Source: Pseudonocardia autotrophica
Lineage (GTDB): Bacteria > Actinomycetota > Actinomycetes > Mycobacteriales > Pseudonocardiaceae
Assembly (NCBI RefSeq): GCF_003945385.1
Contig: NZ_AP018920.1
Location: 4,650,001-4,714,000, forward strand
Direction: 5' to 3'
DNA length: 64,000 bases
Part shown: one piece after another, positions 1 through 7,900 of the stretch
Layout: each line of letters begins with the position of its first letter
Position numbering within the stretch: the stretch's first letter is position 1
Program-made: the position numbers and the translations under genes
Notes under the pieces: generated by a model
What the model was told of the DNA's origin: nothing
The model's input: only the letters and a program-made list of their open reading frames with translations
The model's database searches: none

Positions 1-2
1 TG

Positions 3-155
3 AAGCCCGGCGACATGGTGTTCTTCTACTCGCCGGTCAGCCACGTCGGCATCTACGCCGGCAACGGCAAGATCCTGCACGCATCGACCAGCGGCGAGCC
101 GGTCAAGTACTCCGACGTCGACGCGATGCCGTTCCACAACGCGATCCGGGTCTGA
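3..155 (+). CDS. NlpC/P60 family cell-wall peptidase, C-terminal fragment
   Basis: The left edge of the window cuts this gene, leaving about 50 codons and the stop. The fragment reads KPGDMVFF, then SHVGIY, then KILHAS. These are the segment before the catalytic histidine, the catalytic His in an HVGIY context, and the third polar residue of the NlpC/P60 fold. The catalytic Cys would lie upstream of the window. The family cleaves D-glutamyl-meso-DAP or related peptide bonds in peptidoglycan and is usually exported. No neighbour on its strand helps assign a precise role. Confidence 0.85.
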   Translation, partial: KPGDMVFFYSPVSHVGIYAGNGKILHASTSGEPVKYSDVDAMPFHNAIRV

Positions 156-177
156 CCCGGCGTTCCGTACGACGTCC

Positions 178-209
178 GAGGCCGGGTCCCTGGGGAGGGA
201 CCCGGCCTC
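178..209. terminator. Bidirectional hairpin terminator between convergent genes
   Basis: A perfect 14-bp inverted repeat with a 4-nt GGGG loop (arms 178-191 and 196-209). It lies between the stop of the NlpC/P60 gene (plus) and the stop of galT (minus), so it can serve both. No U-tract follows, which is usual for actinobacterial hairpin terminators. Confidence 0.85.
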
Positions 210-239
210 GACGCATGTCCGGCCCCGGTACTCCGCGCC

Positions 240-1331
240 CTACCGGCCCCGCAGCCGCTCGGCCACGGCTTCGGGGAGCACGTCGGAGATGAACGCCCCG
301 GCCCCGGACTCCGATCCCGCCAGGTACTTGATCTTCCCGGGGGCCCGGCGGATCGAGTGCAGCCGCAGGTGCAGCCGGGCGTCGGAACGACCGTCGGACT
401 CCAGCACCGGGGCCTGGTTCCAGCCCGCGACGTAGGGCAGCTCGTCGTCGTAGAGGGCGTCGAGCCGGCGCAGCACGTCCAGGTAGATCGTGCCGAACTC
501 GGCGCGCTGCGGTTCGTCGAGCGCCGGGAGATCGGGCGTCGGACGGTGCGGATACAGGTGCACCTCGACCGGCCAGCGCGCCGCCTCCGGCACGAACGCC
601 GTCCAGTGCTCCCCCGCGACGACGACCCGTTCCCCGGCCCGCTCGGCGGCCAGCCGGACGTCGAACAGGTTCTCCCCGGTCGCCTCCCGGTGCGCGGCCA
701 CCTGGGCGAGCATCCGCTGCGGGAACGGCGGCAGGTACGGGTAGGCGTAGATCTGACCGTGCGGGTGCGCGAGCGTCACCCCGATCTCGGCGCCCCGGTT
801 CTCGAACGGGAACACGTACCGCACCCCCGGCCGGGCGCCCAGCGCGGCGGTGCGGTCGGCCCAGGCGTCGAGCACGAGCCGGACCCGACGGGCCGGCAGC
901 CGGGCGAACGGGGTGTCGTGGTCGTCGGTGAAGCAGACCACCTCACAGCGCCCGGACTCCGCGTGCGGAGCATCCCCGGCCGGCTCCGGGACGGGCGCGC
1001 CCGGCGCCGAGCCGAACGAGGGGAACCGGTTCTCGAATGCAACCACCTGATACTCCGGTGACGGCACCTCGGTGAGCTTGCCGTCCCGGCTGGGGCACAG
1101 CGGGCACCGGTCGGCGGGCGGCTGGTAGGTGCGGTCCTGGCGGTGCGCCGCGATCGTCACCCACTCGCCGGCCAGCGGATCGAAGCGCAGCTGCGAGGCC
1201 GGCGTCACCCGGGGCAGGTCGCGCCGGTCCACCAGACCGGCCGGGTCGCGGGGCGGCGATCCGGGCTCGTCGAACCAGAGGATCTCCCGGCCGTCGGCCA
1301 GCCGGGTCGCCGAGCGGCGCACGGTCTCCAT
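240..1331 (-). CDS. galT: Galactose-1-phosphate uridylyltransferase
   Basis: Leloir-pathway enzyme, about 363 aa and cytoplasmic. It exchanges UDP between UDP-glucose and galactose-1-phosphate. Visible signatures are a Cys pair CPLC near residue 77 (zinc site of the family), FENRFP near 100, and HPHGQIY near 190, which contains the uridylylated histidine. ATG at 1331 is preferred over the adjacent GTG at 1334 because a GGAGGAG ribosome site lies 5-7 nt upstream. The ATG overlaps the stop of the DeoR-type regulator (TGATG), so the two are co-transcribed and probably translationally coupled. No galK or galE is seen nearby. Confidence 0.93.
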   Translation of the reverse strand: METVRRSATRLADGREILWFDEPGSPPRDPAGLVDRRDLPRVTPASQLRFDPLAGEWVTIAAHRQDRTYQPPADRCPLCPSRDGKLTEVPSPEYQVVAFENRFPSFGSAPGAPVPEPAGDAPHAESGRCEVVCFTDDHDTPFARLPARRVRLVLDAWADRTAALGARPGVRYVFPFENRGAEIGVTLAHPHGQIYAYPYLPPFPQRMLAQVAAHREATGENLFDVRLAAERAGERVVVAGEHWTAFVPEAARWPVEVHLYPHRPTPDLPALDEPQRAEFGTIYLDVLRRLDALYDDELPYVAGWNQAPVLESDGRSDARLHLRLHSIRRAPGKIKYLAGSESGAGAFISDVLPEAVAERLRGR

Positions 1332-2125
1332 CACGTCTCCTCCGGTCCGGCGACGATCACGCGGTCCACCTCACCGTCGAGTACCGCCCGATCGACGTCG
1401 GCCAGACCCGAGTCGGTGACCAGCACGTCGGCCTCCCCCAGCTCGGCGATCGTCGAGATGCCGACGGTGCCCCACTTCGTGTGGTCGGCGACGACGACGA
1501 GCTGCCGGCCGGCGTCGACCAGCGCCCGGTTGGTGTCCCGCTCGGTCATGTTCGGTGTGGAGAACCCGGCCGCGGCACTCATCCCGTGCACGCCGAGGAA
1601 CACGATCTCCAGGTTGAGCGAGCGCAGCGCGGCGATCGCGACCGGCCCGACCAGCGCCTCGGACGGCGTGCGCACCCCACCGGTGAGGATCACGGTGGAA
1701 CCCACCGACTCCGCCCCGCCGGTGTGCAGCGCCTCGGCGACGGCGAGCGAGTTGGTGACGACGGTGAGCCGCGGGATCCGGGCGATCCGGTGCGCCAGCC
1801 GCCAGGTCGTCGTGCCGGCGGACAGCCCGACCGCGGCCCCGGGTTCGACGAGCGCAGCCGCCGCGGCGGCGATCGCCTCCTTCTCCGCGGGCTCGCGGAC
1901 CGCCTTCGCCGAGAAGCCGGGCTCGGTGGTGGTGTGGTCGCCGATCACCGTCGCACCGCCGTGCACCTTGTCCACCAGCCTGCGCCGGGCCAGCACGTCG
2001 AGATCGCGCCGGACCGTCATCTCGGACACGCCCAGGTGCTCGGCCAGCTCGGAGACCCGGACCGCGCCGTGGGCACGCACCCGCTCCACGATCACCTCGC
2101 GCCGCTGCTCCGCGAGCAGGCTCAC
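1331..2125 (-). CDS. DeoR/GlpR-family transcriptional repressor
   Basis: A 264-aa regulator. Residues 1-57 form the DeoR winged helix (LAEQRREVIVERV, then VSELAEHLGVSEMTVRRDLDVL, then KVHGGA). The rest is the phosphosugar-sensing domain (residues ~75-250). DeoR-type proteins usually bind a sugar phosphate and leave the operator. Placement upstream of and overlapping galT, and divergent from a sodium:solute symporter, makes it the likely regulator of this sugar locus. The inducer may be galactose-1-phosphate or a related ester; that part is inference. Probable target sites lie in the 230-bp divergent region. Confidence 0.9.
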   Translation of the reverse strand: MSLLAEQRREVIVERVRAHGAVRVSELAEHLGVSEMTVRRDLDVLARRRLVDKVHGGATVIGDHTTTEPGFSAKAVREPAEKEAIAAAAAALVEPGAAVGLSAGTTTWRLAHRIARIPRLTVVTNSLAVAEALHTGGAESVGSTVILTGGVRTPSEALVGPVAIAALRSLNLEIVFLGVHGMSAAAGFSTPNMTERDTNRALVDAGRQLVVVADHTKWGTVGISTIAELGEADVLVTDSGLADVDRAVLDGEVDRVIVAGPEET

Positions 2126-2159
2126 GACAGCACGTCCGAGAAGAGCATCACCCGCACAG

Positions 2160-2275
2160 GTTGCAACAAAACCGAACGTGGAGCAACTGCGGGACGCCCG
2201 ATCGAAAGATCGAACGGGAGAGAGTGTTCACTTCTGTCCGTCTTCGGTCTATCTTGTGCGTTGATTTGCGCAACG
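2160..2275. promoter_or_regulatory. Divergent regulatory region with candidate DeoR-type operators
   Basis: Between the DeoR gene (minus) and the symporter (plus) there are three small symmetric elements: GTTGCAAC (2160-2167, perfect palindrome), CGATC-GAAA-GATCG (2199-2212) and CGTTG-N7-CAACG (2259-2275). Two of the three share GTTG/CAAC arms. This AT-richer stretch must hold both promoters. Which element is bound is not known. Confidence 0.4.
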
Positions 2276-2355
2276 TAACCGAGCGCGATGCCTACTCGAC
2301 GGCGAGGAGCGTCCGAGATGGACCTGTGCGAGACCGCCCTGTGCAAGGGCGTGAC

Positions 2356-4041
2356 ATGACGACCGAAGAGATCCTCCGGCTCGACCCGAACGTCGTCGAC
2401 TACCTGCTGGTCGCGTTCTACTTCGTGCTGGTGCTGGGCATCGGGTACGCGGCCCGCCGCTCGGTCTCGTCCAGCCTGGACTTCCTGCTGTCCGGCCGGT
2501 CGATGCCGGCGTGGATCACCGGCCTGGCGTTCATCTCGGCCAACCTGGGCGCGATCGAGCTGATCGGCATGGTCGCCAACGGCGCGCAGTACGGCATCCC
2601 GACGGTGCACTACTACTGGCTCGGCGCGATCCCGGCGATGGTGTTCCTGGGCATCGTGATGATGCCCTTCTACTACGGCTCGCAGGCCCGCAGCGTGCCG
2701 GAGTTCCTGCTCAAGCGGTTCAACCGGACCACCCAGCGGGTGCAGGCGGTGATCTTCGCGGTCGCCTCGATCCTGATCGCCGGCGTCAACCTGTTCTCCC
2801 TGGGGCTGGTGCTGGAGGCGCTGCTGGGCTGGTCGCTGTACCTGGCCATCCCGGTCGCGGCCGTCGTCGTGCTGGGCTACATCTCGCTCGGCGGGCTGTC
2901 CGCGGCGATCTACACCGAGGTCCTGCAGTTCTTCGTGATCCTCGCGCTGCTCATCCCGCTGACCGTGGCCGGGCTGAACCGGGTCGGCGGCTGGGACGGC
3001 CTGACCCGCGCGGTCACCGAGGGCCCCAGCGGCGGCGCCGACCTCAACGCCTGGCCCGGCACCCCGCTGACCGAGATCCAGAACCCGTTCCTGTCGGTGC
3101 TCGGCATCGTGTTCGGTCTCGGCTTCGTGCTCTCCTTCGGCTACTGGACGACGAACTTCGCCGAGGTCCAGCGCGCGCTGTCGGCCAAGAGCATGTCCGC
3201 GGCCCGCCGCACGCCGATCATCGGCGCCTTCCCGAAGGCGCTGGTCGTGCTGGTCATCGTGACCCCGGGCATGATCGCGGCGATCCTGGTTCCGCAGATC
3301 AGCGCGGTGAAGACCGGCGGCGGCGCGGCCGTCGACGGCATCACCTACAACAACGCGCTGTCGCTGCTGATGAAGGAGCTGCTGCCGAACGGCATCCTCG
3401 GTGTCGCGATCGCCGGTCTGCTCGCCGCGTTCATGGCGGGCATGGCGGCCAACATCAGCTCGTTCAACACCGTGTTCACCTACGACATCTGGCAGGACTG
3501 GGTGCGTCCCGACCGGGAGGACGGCTACTACCTCCGGATCGGACGGCTGGTGACGATCATCGGCTGTGTGCTGGCGATCGGCACCGCGTTCATCGCGTCC
3601 GGCTCGACGAACCTGATGGACTACATCCAGTCGCTGTTCAGCTTCTTCAACGCCCCACTGTTCGCGATCTTCATCCTGGGCCTGTTCTGGAAGCGCATGA
3701 CCGGCCCGTCCGCGTGGATCGGACTCCTCTCCGGCACGACGGCCGCGGTCACCGTGGACGTCCTGGTCCGCACCGGGGTGCTCGAGATCTCGAACCAGGC
3801 GGGCAGCTTCCTGGGTGCCATCGCCGCGTTCGTGGTCGGCGTCGGAGTGGCCGGCGCGGTGTCCCTGGTGACCGCACCCAGGCCGGACGCCGAGCTGGTC
3901 GGCCTGGTCTGGAGCCTCACCCCGAAGGCGTCGCGGACGCACTCCACCGACGGCGACGACGCGGGCTGGTACCGCTCCCCCGCCGTCCTCGCCGCTGCGG
4001 TGCTCGCCCTGACCGTGGTCCTCTACGTCGTGACCGGCTGA
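2356..4041 (+). CDS. Sodium:solute symporter (SSS family), probably sugar-type
   Basis: A 561-aa integral membrane protein with about 13-14 hydrophobic segments. It starts with a periplasm-proximal helix (VVDYLLVAFYFVLVLGIGYAA) followed by the SSS hallmark region SLDFLLSGRSMPAWITGLAFISANLGA. The family couples sodium uptake to sugars, amino acids or vitamins. Proximity to galT and a DeoR regulator suggests a sugar, possibly galactose or a galactoside. ATG 2356 is chosen because the upstream in-frame codons lie in the promoter region and the LLVAF helix begins just after it. The next gene follows 19 nt downstream. Confidence 0.9.
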   Translation: MTTEEILRLDPNVVDYLLVAFYFVLVLGIGYAARRSVSSSLDFLLSGRSMPAWITGLAFISANLGAIELIGMVANGAQYGIPTVHYYWLGAIPAMVFLGIVMMPFYYGSQARSVPEFLLKRFNRTTQRVQAVIFAVASILIAGVNLFSLGLVLEALLGWSLYLAIPVAAVVVLGYISLGGLSAAIYTEVLQFFVILALLIPLTVAGLNRVGGWDGLTRAVTEGPSGGADLNAWPGTPLTEIQNPFLSVLGIVFGLGFVLSFGYWTTNFAEVQRALSAKSMSAARRTPIIGAFPKALVVLVIVTPGMIAAILVPQISAVKTGGGAAVDGITYNNALSLLMKELLPNGILGVAIAGLLAAFMAGMAANISSFNTVFTYDIWQDWVRPDREDGYYLRIGRLVTIIGCVLAIGTAFIASGSTNLMDYIQSLFSFFNAPLFAIFILGLFWKRMTGPSAWIGLLSGTTAAVTVDVLVRTGVLEISNQAGSFLGAIAAFVVGVGVAGAVSLVTAPRPDAELVGLVWSLTPKASRTHSTDGDDAGWYRSPAVLAAAVLALTVVLYVVTG

Positions 4042-4060
4042 CCGGAACAGGAGCCCAGAG

Positions 4061-4366
4061 ATGACCGACGACCGAGCCGGCGCCCGGGCGGGCGCGAACG
4101 CCCCCGTCTCGACGACCGCGACCAACCTCTTCGACCTGCGCTCGGTGATCGCGCTGCTGTTCGGCGTCTACGGCCTGGTGCTCGTGATCATGGGCGTGGT
4201 CTCCGGTGACGATCCCGCGAACCTGGCCAAGACCGGCGGGACGAACCTGAACCTGGACACCGGGATCGCGATGCTGGTCCTCGGCGCGCTGTTCGTGCTG
4301 TGGGTGTGGCTGCGGCCGCTGCGGATCCCCGCAGCCCCGGCGGAGGAGAACCCGCCGCCCCCGTGA
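4061..4366 (+). CDS. Small two-helix membrane protein, putative symporter partner
   Basis: A 101-aa protein with two predicted membrane helices (about residues 31-48 and 70-88), a polar N-terminus and a proline-rich tail ending in PPPP. It follows the symporter by 19 nt with a GGAG-type ribosome site, so it belongs to the same transcript. I do not recognise a named domain. Small membrane proteins beside SSS transporters suggest a stabilising or assembly role, but nothing in the sequence proves it. Confidence 0.75.
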   Translation: MTDDRAGARAGANAPVSTTATNLFDLRSVIALLFGVYGLVLVIMGVVSGDDPANLAKTGGTNLNLDTGIAMLVLGALFVLWVWLRPLRIPAAPAEENPPPP

Positions 4367-4372
4367 CGGGGG

Positions 4373-4510
4373 TCAGCGACGCCGCGCGCCGGGCATCGAG
4401 TAGACCGGGTTGAACGCCTGCAGGGTGTAGGCGTCGATCCGGCGGCCCAGCCGGCTCAGGGCGGCGCGCAGTCCGCGCGGGAGGTGCAGCGTGGCGACGG
4501 TGTCGCTCAT
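4373..4510 (-). CDS. Small hypothetical protein (45 aa)
   Basis: Begins MSDTVATLHLPRGLR and ends NPVYSMPGARRR. It is basic, with an amphipathic middle. A purine-rich GAAGGGA lies about 10 nt before the ATG. The stop is 6 nt from the stop of the convergent small membrane protein. No domain is recognised. It could be a real small protein or a chance reading frame. Confidence 0.45.
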   Translation of the reverse strand: MSDTVATLHLPRGLRAALSRLGRRIDAYTLQAFNPVYSMPGARRR

Positions 4511-4669
4511 GGTCGGAGATCCCTTCTCCGTCGAGGATGTGCGGCCGGCCGCACCGGGCGGCCTCCGCACCGGACCGTTCCAGGGTGCACTGAATCGATC
4601 CGGAACCGCCACCTCCGGCGACCCGGGTCACCCGACGACCCGGATCGGGGCCCGGATCGGGGCAGTGTC

Positions 4670-5296
4670 GTGCGGGTGATCGCCCGCGACGGCGCGCACG
4701 AGATCGAGATCCAGCGTTCCCGGTTCGTCTGCACCGTGGCCCGGGTGCCCGACGTGGACGCCGCGACCACACTGATCGACCGGGTGCGCCGGGCCGGGCC
4801 GGACGCCACCCACCACTGCACGGCGCTGCGGATCGGCGACCCGGCGACCGGGGCGATGACCGCCCGCAGCAACGACGACGGCGAGCCGTCCGGCACCGCG
4901 GGCGTCCCGATGCTGGAGGTGCTGTCCCGGCGCGGGCTGACCGACGTCGTCGCGGTGGTGTCCCGCTGGTTCGGCGGCACGAAGCTCGGCGCCGGCGGGC
5001 TGGTGCGCGCCTACTCCGGGGCGCTGTCGGAGACCCTGGACCGGGTCGGCGAGCTGCGCCGGGTCCGACATCGCGAGCTACTGCTCGCACTGCCCCACGA
5101 CCGGGCCGGACGGCTGGAGCACGCCCTGCGGAACTCGTCGTACCTGCTGCGCGAGGTCGAGCACGGCGCCGACGTCACCTTCACCGTGGCCGTCGCGGAG
5201 TCCCGGGTCGGGGACTTCGAGGCCTGGCTGGCCGAGCACACCGGGGGCGCGGTCGACGCCCTCGACGCCGGCCCGCGCGACCTCTATCTACCCTGA
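4670..5296 (+). CDS. YigZ/IMPACT family protein (UPF0029)
   Basis: A 208-aa cytoplasmic protein. The N-terminal UPF0029 domain carries GEPSGTAG (about residues 65-72) and WFGGTKLGAGGLVRAY (about 93-108), the two signature motifs. The C-terminal half is the ferredoxin-like DUF1949-type domain. The family relates to eukaryotic IMPACT and bacterial YigZ, with a proposed but poorly defined role around translation or nucleic-acid binding. GTG 4670 gives the usual family length; upstream codons are unconserved. The next gene starts 5 nt after the stop. Confidence 0.88.
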   Translation: MRVIARDGAHEIEIQRSRFVCTVARVPDVDAATTLIDRVRRAGPDATHHCTALRIGDPATGAMTARSNDDGEPSGTAGVPMLEVLSRRGLTDVVAVVSRWFGGTKLGAGGLVRAYSGALSETLDRVGELRRVRHRELLLALPHDRAGRLEHALRNSSYLLREVEHGADVTFTVAVAESRVGDFEAWLAEHTGGAVDALDAGPRDLYLP

Positions 5297-5300
5297 TCGC

Positions 5301-5819
5301 GTGCAGATCCGCGACGCCCACGACGACGACTGGCCCGCCGTCTGGCAGATCCTCCGGCCGATCTTCGCCGAAGGCCGCACCTACACCGTGCCGACCGATG
5401 TGGACGAGGGGTGGGCGCGCTCGATGTGGATGCTGCGCCCGCCGGGCCGGGTGGTCGTCGCCATCGACGGCGGCGGCGACGGCGACCGCAGCGGCGGCGG
5501 CGTGATCGTCGGCACCGCCAAGACCGGCCCGAACCAGCCCGGCCCCGGTTCGCACGTGGCGACCGCGAGCTTCGCGGTCGACCCGCAGCGGGCCGGGCGC
5601 GGCACCGGGCGGGCGCTCGGTGAGCACATCGTGGCCCTGGCCCGCTCGCTCGGCTACTCGGCGATGCAGTTCAACGCCGTCGTGCAGAGCAACACCCGGG
5701 CGGTCGCGCTGTGGCACTCACTGGGCTTCGCGACGATCGGGATCGTGCCGGACGCGTTCACACTGCCCGACGGCACGACCACCGGGCTGCACGTCATGCA
5801 CCGCTACCTGGACGACTGA
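5301..5819 (+). CDS. GNAT-family N-acetyltransferase
   Basis: A 172-aa protein with acetyl-CoA binding motif A, RAGRGTGRALGEHIV (about residues 95-109), preceded by the strand VATASFAVDPQ. It ends with the motif-B region containing NTRAVALWHSLGF. The N-terminus IRDAHDDDWPAVWQIL is typical of the family. A glycine-rich insertion (DGGGDGDRSGGG) lies in the central loop. The GTG start is 5 nt after the YigZ-like stop, so the two are co-transcribed. Substrate unknown. Confidence 0.88.
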   Translation: MQIRDAHDDDWPAVWQILRPIFAEGRTYTVPTDVDEGWARSMWMLRPPGRVVVAIDGGGDGDRSGGGVIVGTAKTGPNQPGPGSHVATASFAVDPQRAGRGTGRALGEHIVALARSLGYSAMQFNAVVQSNTRAVALWHSLGFATIGIVPDAFTLPDGTTTGLHVMHRYLDD

Positions 5820-5826
5820 GCCGCGC

Positions 5827-6615
5827 TCACGCGCCCTTCCACACCGGGTCGCGCTTCTCGGCGAACGCCGTCGCGCCCTCGCGCGCGTCCTGCGAGTTCA
5901 GGACCGCGGCGGTGATCTCGTCCTGGCGGGCCCAGCGGTCTGCACCCCAGTCCGGGGACTCCCGCACGATCCGCTTGCTCGCGGCGACGCCGAGCGGGCC
6001 GTTGCCGGAGATCCGCGCGGCCAGCCCGAGCGCGGCGTCGAGTGCGCCGCCGTCGTCGACGACCTGGTTGACCAGCCCGGCGGCCTCGGCCCTGGCGGCG
6101 TCGATCGGGTCGCCGGTCAGCAGCATCTCCAGCGCGAGCGCGCGCGGCACCCGGTTCGCCAGCTCGAGTGCCCCGCCGGCCGCCGCGACCAGCGCACGCT
6201 TGACCTCCGGCACACCGAACCGGGCACCCCGGGCGGCGACCACCAGATCGCAGGCCAGCATCAGCTCGAAGCCACCGGCCAGCGCCCAGCCCTCGACCGC
6301 GGCGATCATCGGCTTGCGCGGGGGGGTCTGGGTGATGCCGCAGAGCCCCCGGCCGGGCAGGCCCGGCCGCTCGCCCCGCAGGAACGCCTTCAGGTCCATC
6401 CCGGCCGAGAAGGCCCCGCCGGCGCCGGTGAGGATCCCGACCCGCAGCTCGTCGTCGGCGTCCAGCTCGTCGGCCGCGGCCGCGACGGCCCGCGCGACGT
6501 TCTCGTTCAGCGCGTTGCGCGCGGCCGGCCGGTTGATGGTGATCACCTGGACACCGTCGCGCCGCTCGACGAGCACCTCGTCACCGGAAACGGTCAGCTC
6601 TGACTGCTCGGTCAT
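5827..6615 (-). CDS. Enoyl-CoA hydratase/isomerase (crotonase family)
   Basis: A 262-aa cytoplasmic enzyme. Crotonase features are GAGGAFSAGMDLKAF (first oxyanion-hole loop, about residues 60-75) and EGWALAGGFELMLACDLV (about 105-122). It acts on an acyl-CoA thioester, in beta-oxidation or a related step. Its ATG overlaps the stop of the upstream MFS gene (ATGA at 6612-6615), so translation is coupled. Pairing a transporter with a crotonase hints at uptake or export of an acyl compound, but the substrate is not visible. Confidence 0.88.
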   Translation of the reverse strand: MTEQSELTVSGDEVLVERRDGVQVITINRPAARNALNENVARAVAAAADELDADDELRVGILTGAGGAFSAGMDLKAFLRGERPGLPGRGLCGITQTPPRKPMIAAVEGWALAGGFELMLACDLVVAARGARFGVPEVKRALVAAAGGALELANRVPRALALEMLLTGDPIDAARAEAAGLVNQVVDDGGALDAALGLAARISGNGPLGVAASKRIVRESPDWGADRWARQDEITAAVLNSQDAREGATAFAEKRDPVWKGA

Positions 6616-7850
6616 GGTGTCACAGTAGCCGCTGGATCCCGCCGTGCCGAGCGCAGCGCCGGATGGATGACGGCGAGCAGCACGCCGAGCAGGCAGGCCG
6701 CGGCCGCGACGAACGCGGGGATCCCGGTCCCGAGCGTGTAGAGGGCGGTCCCGGCGAGCGGACCGATCACGAACGTCGCCCCGTTGGTGGCGTTCACCAG
6801 CCCGGCCACGCCGCCCTGGCCCTCCGGCCCGGCCTGCAGGGTCGCCGCGGTGGTGTAGCCGGGCATCGCCAGCCCGAGACCGGCCGCGAGCAGTGTCATC
6901 GCCAGCCCGATGGTGAGCATCCCGGGCGCGACCGCGAGCAGCAGCAGCCCGGCGGTGGCGACCGGGAGGCCGAGCCGCAGCAGCCGCACCGGCGGCCAGC
7001 CCAGCCGGGGCACGACGACACCCTGCATCAGCACCAGCGCGATCCCGGACAGGAACGACATCGCACCGGACACCCGCACGGTGCCCGCCGCGTCCAGCCC
7101 GAGCCGGTCCTGGACCAGGAAGCCGAGCACGATCAGCACCAGCCCGAGCGACAGCATCATCAGGAAGCCGGTCAGCAGCACCGGCCACATCCGGGCGTCC
7201 CACGGGCGGACCGCGCGGGGCGCGTCCCCGGGCTCGGCGGCCCGGTGCTCCACCGGCGCGGGCCGGACCCCGACCGCCACCACCGCGATCGCCACCAGCA
7301 CCGCGACCGGCGCCAGCCAGACCGGCCCGAGCAGTCCGGCGAACCCGAGCAGCGCGCCGAGTGCCGGCCCCAGCGCGACCGCGATCCCCTGCACCGCACC
7401 GAGCCGCCCGATCCCGGCGGTGCGCTCCGGGCCGGGTGCGGTGCGGGCGGCGATCAACGCCATCGCCGCCGTCGGGACGGCCCCGAGACCGATGCCGAAC
7501 ACCACGCTGCGGGTCACGATCATCCCGGTGAGGGTGGCGCCCGGGGACAGCAGACCGGCCAGCGCCGCCTGCGAGACGACCGCGAACCCGGTCAGCCCCA
7601 GACCGGCCGAGGCGAGCCCGAGCAGCAGCACCCGGCGGTGCCCCCACCGGTCCACCACCCGCCCCCAGAACAGGCTGGTGACGGCGAAGAGCCCGGCGGC
7701 GACCGTCATCACCAGCCCGAGCTCGACCGTGGACAGGCCGACCTCGCGGGACAACGGCGCCAGCACCGGCACCAGGACCTGCTGCGAGACGATCGCGGCC
7801 AGCACCGCGAGCAGCAGGATTCCCTGCGCGCGCCCCGTCGACTCCCCCAT
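6612..7850 (-). CDS. MFS transporter (drug/metabolite exporter type)
   Basis: About 412 aa with 12 predicted membrane helices. The MFS motif A (GRVVDRWGHRRVLLLG) sits between helices 2 and 3. ATG 7850 is preferred to GTG 7853 because GGGAGG lies 4 nt before it. It overlaps the downstream crotonase gene by 4 nt. A candidate iron-regulator box lies about 32-50 nt upstream (7882-7900), so export of a siderophore or another iron-linked metabolite is possible but not shown. Confidence 0.88.
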   Translation of the reverse strand: MGESTGRAQGILLLAVLAAIVSQQVLVPVLAPLSREVGLSTVELGLVMTVAAGLFAVTSLFWGRVVDRWGHRRVLLLGLASAGLGLTGFAVVSQAALAGLLSPGATLTGMIVTRSVVFGIGLGAVPTAAMALIAARTAPGPERTAGIGRLGAVQGIAVALGPALGALLGFAGLLGPVWLAPVAVLVAIAVVAVGVRPAPVEHRAAEPGDAPRAVRPWDARMWPVLLTGFLMMLSLGLVLIVLGFLVQDRLGLDAAGTVRVSGAMSFLSGIALVLMQGVVVPRLGWPPVRLLRLGLPVATAGLLLLAVAPGMLTIGLAMTLLAAGLGLAMPGYTTAATLQAGPEGQGGVAGLVNATNGATFVIGPLAGTALYTLGTGIPAFVAAAACLLGVLLAVIHPALRSARRDPAATVTP

Positions 7851-7881
7851 CACGCCTCCCCTGCGGCCCGCTCGGACCGAC

Positions 7882-7900
7882 GCGAGTGAGGGTAACCTAA
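7882..7900 (-). promoter_or_regulatory. Candidate IdeR/DmdR iron box
   Basis: The 19 bp here match the actinobacterial iron box TTAGGTTAGGCTAACCTAA at 13 positions. The right half (TAACCTAA) is perfect and the left half is weak. It sits just upstream of the MFS gene and overlaps the stop of the hydrolase gene. Half-site quality is asymmetric, so binding is uncertain. Confidence 0.35.

Noticed and set aside
2122..4125. 667-codon open frame antisense to the symporter
   Set aside because: Its composition (Arg/Gln/Asp/His-rich) is the mirror image of GC3-biased coding on the other strand; no domain or ribosome site.
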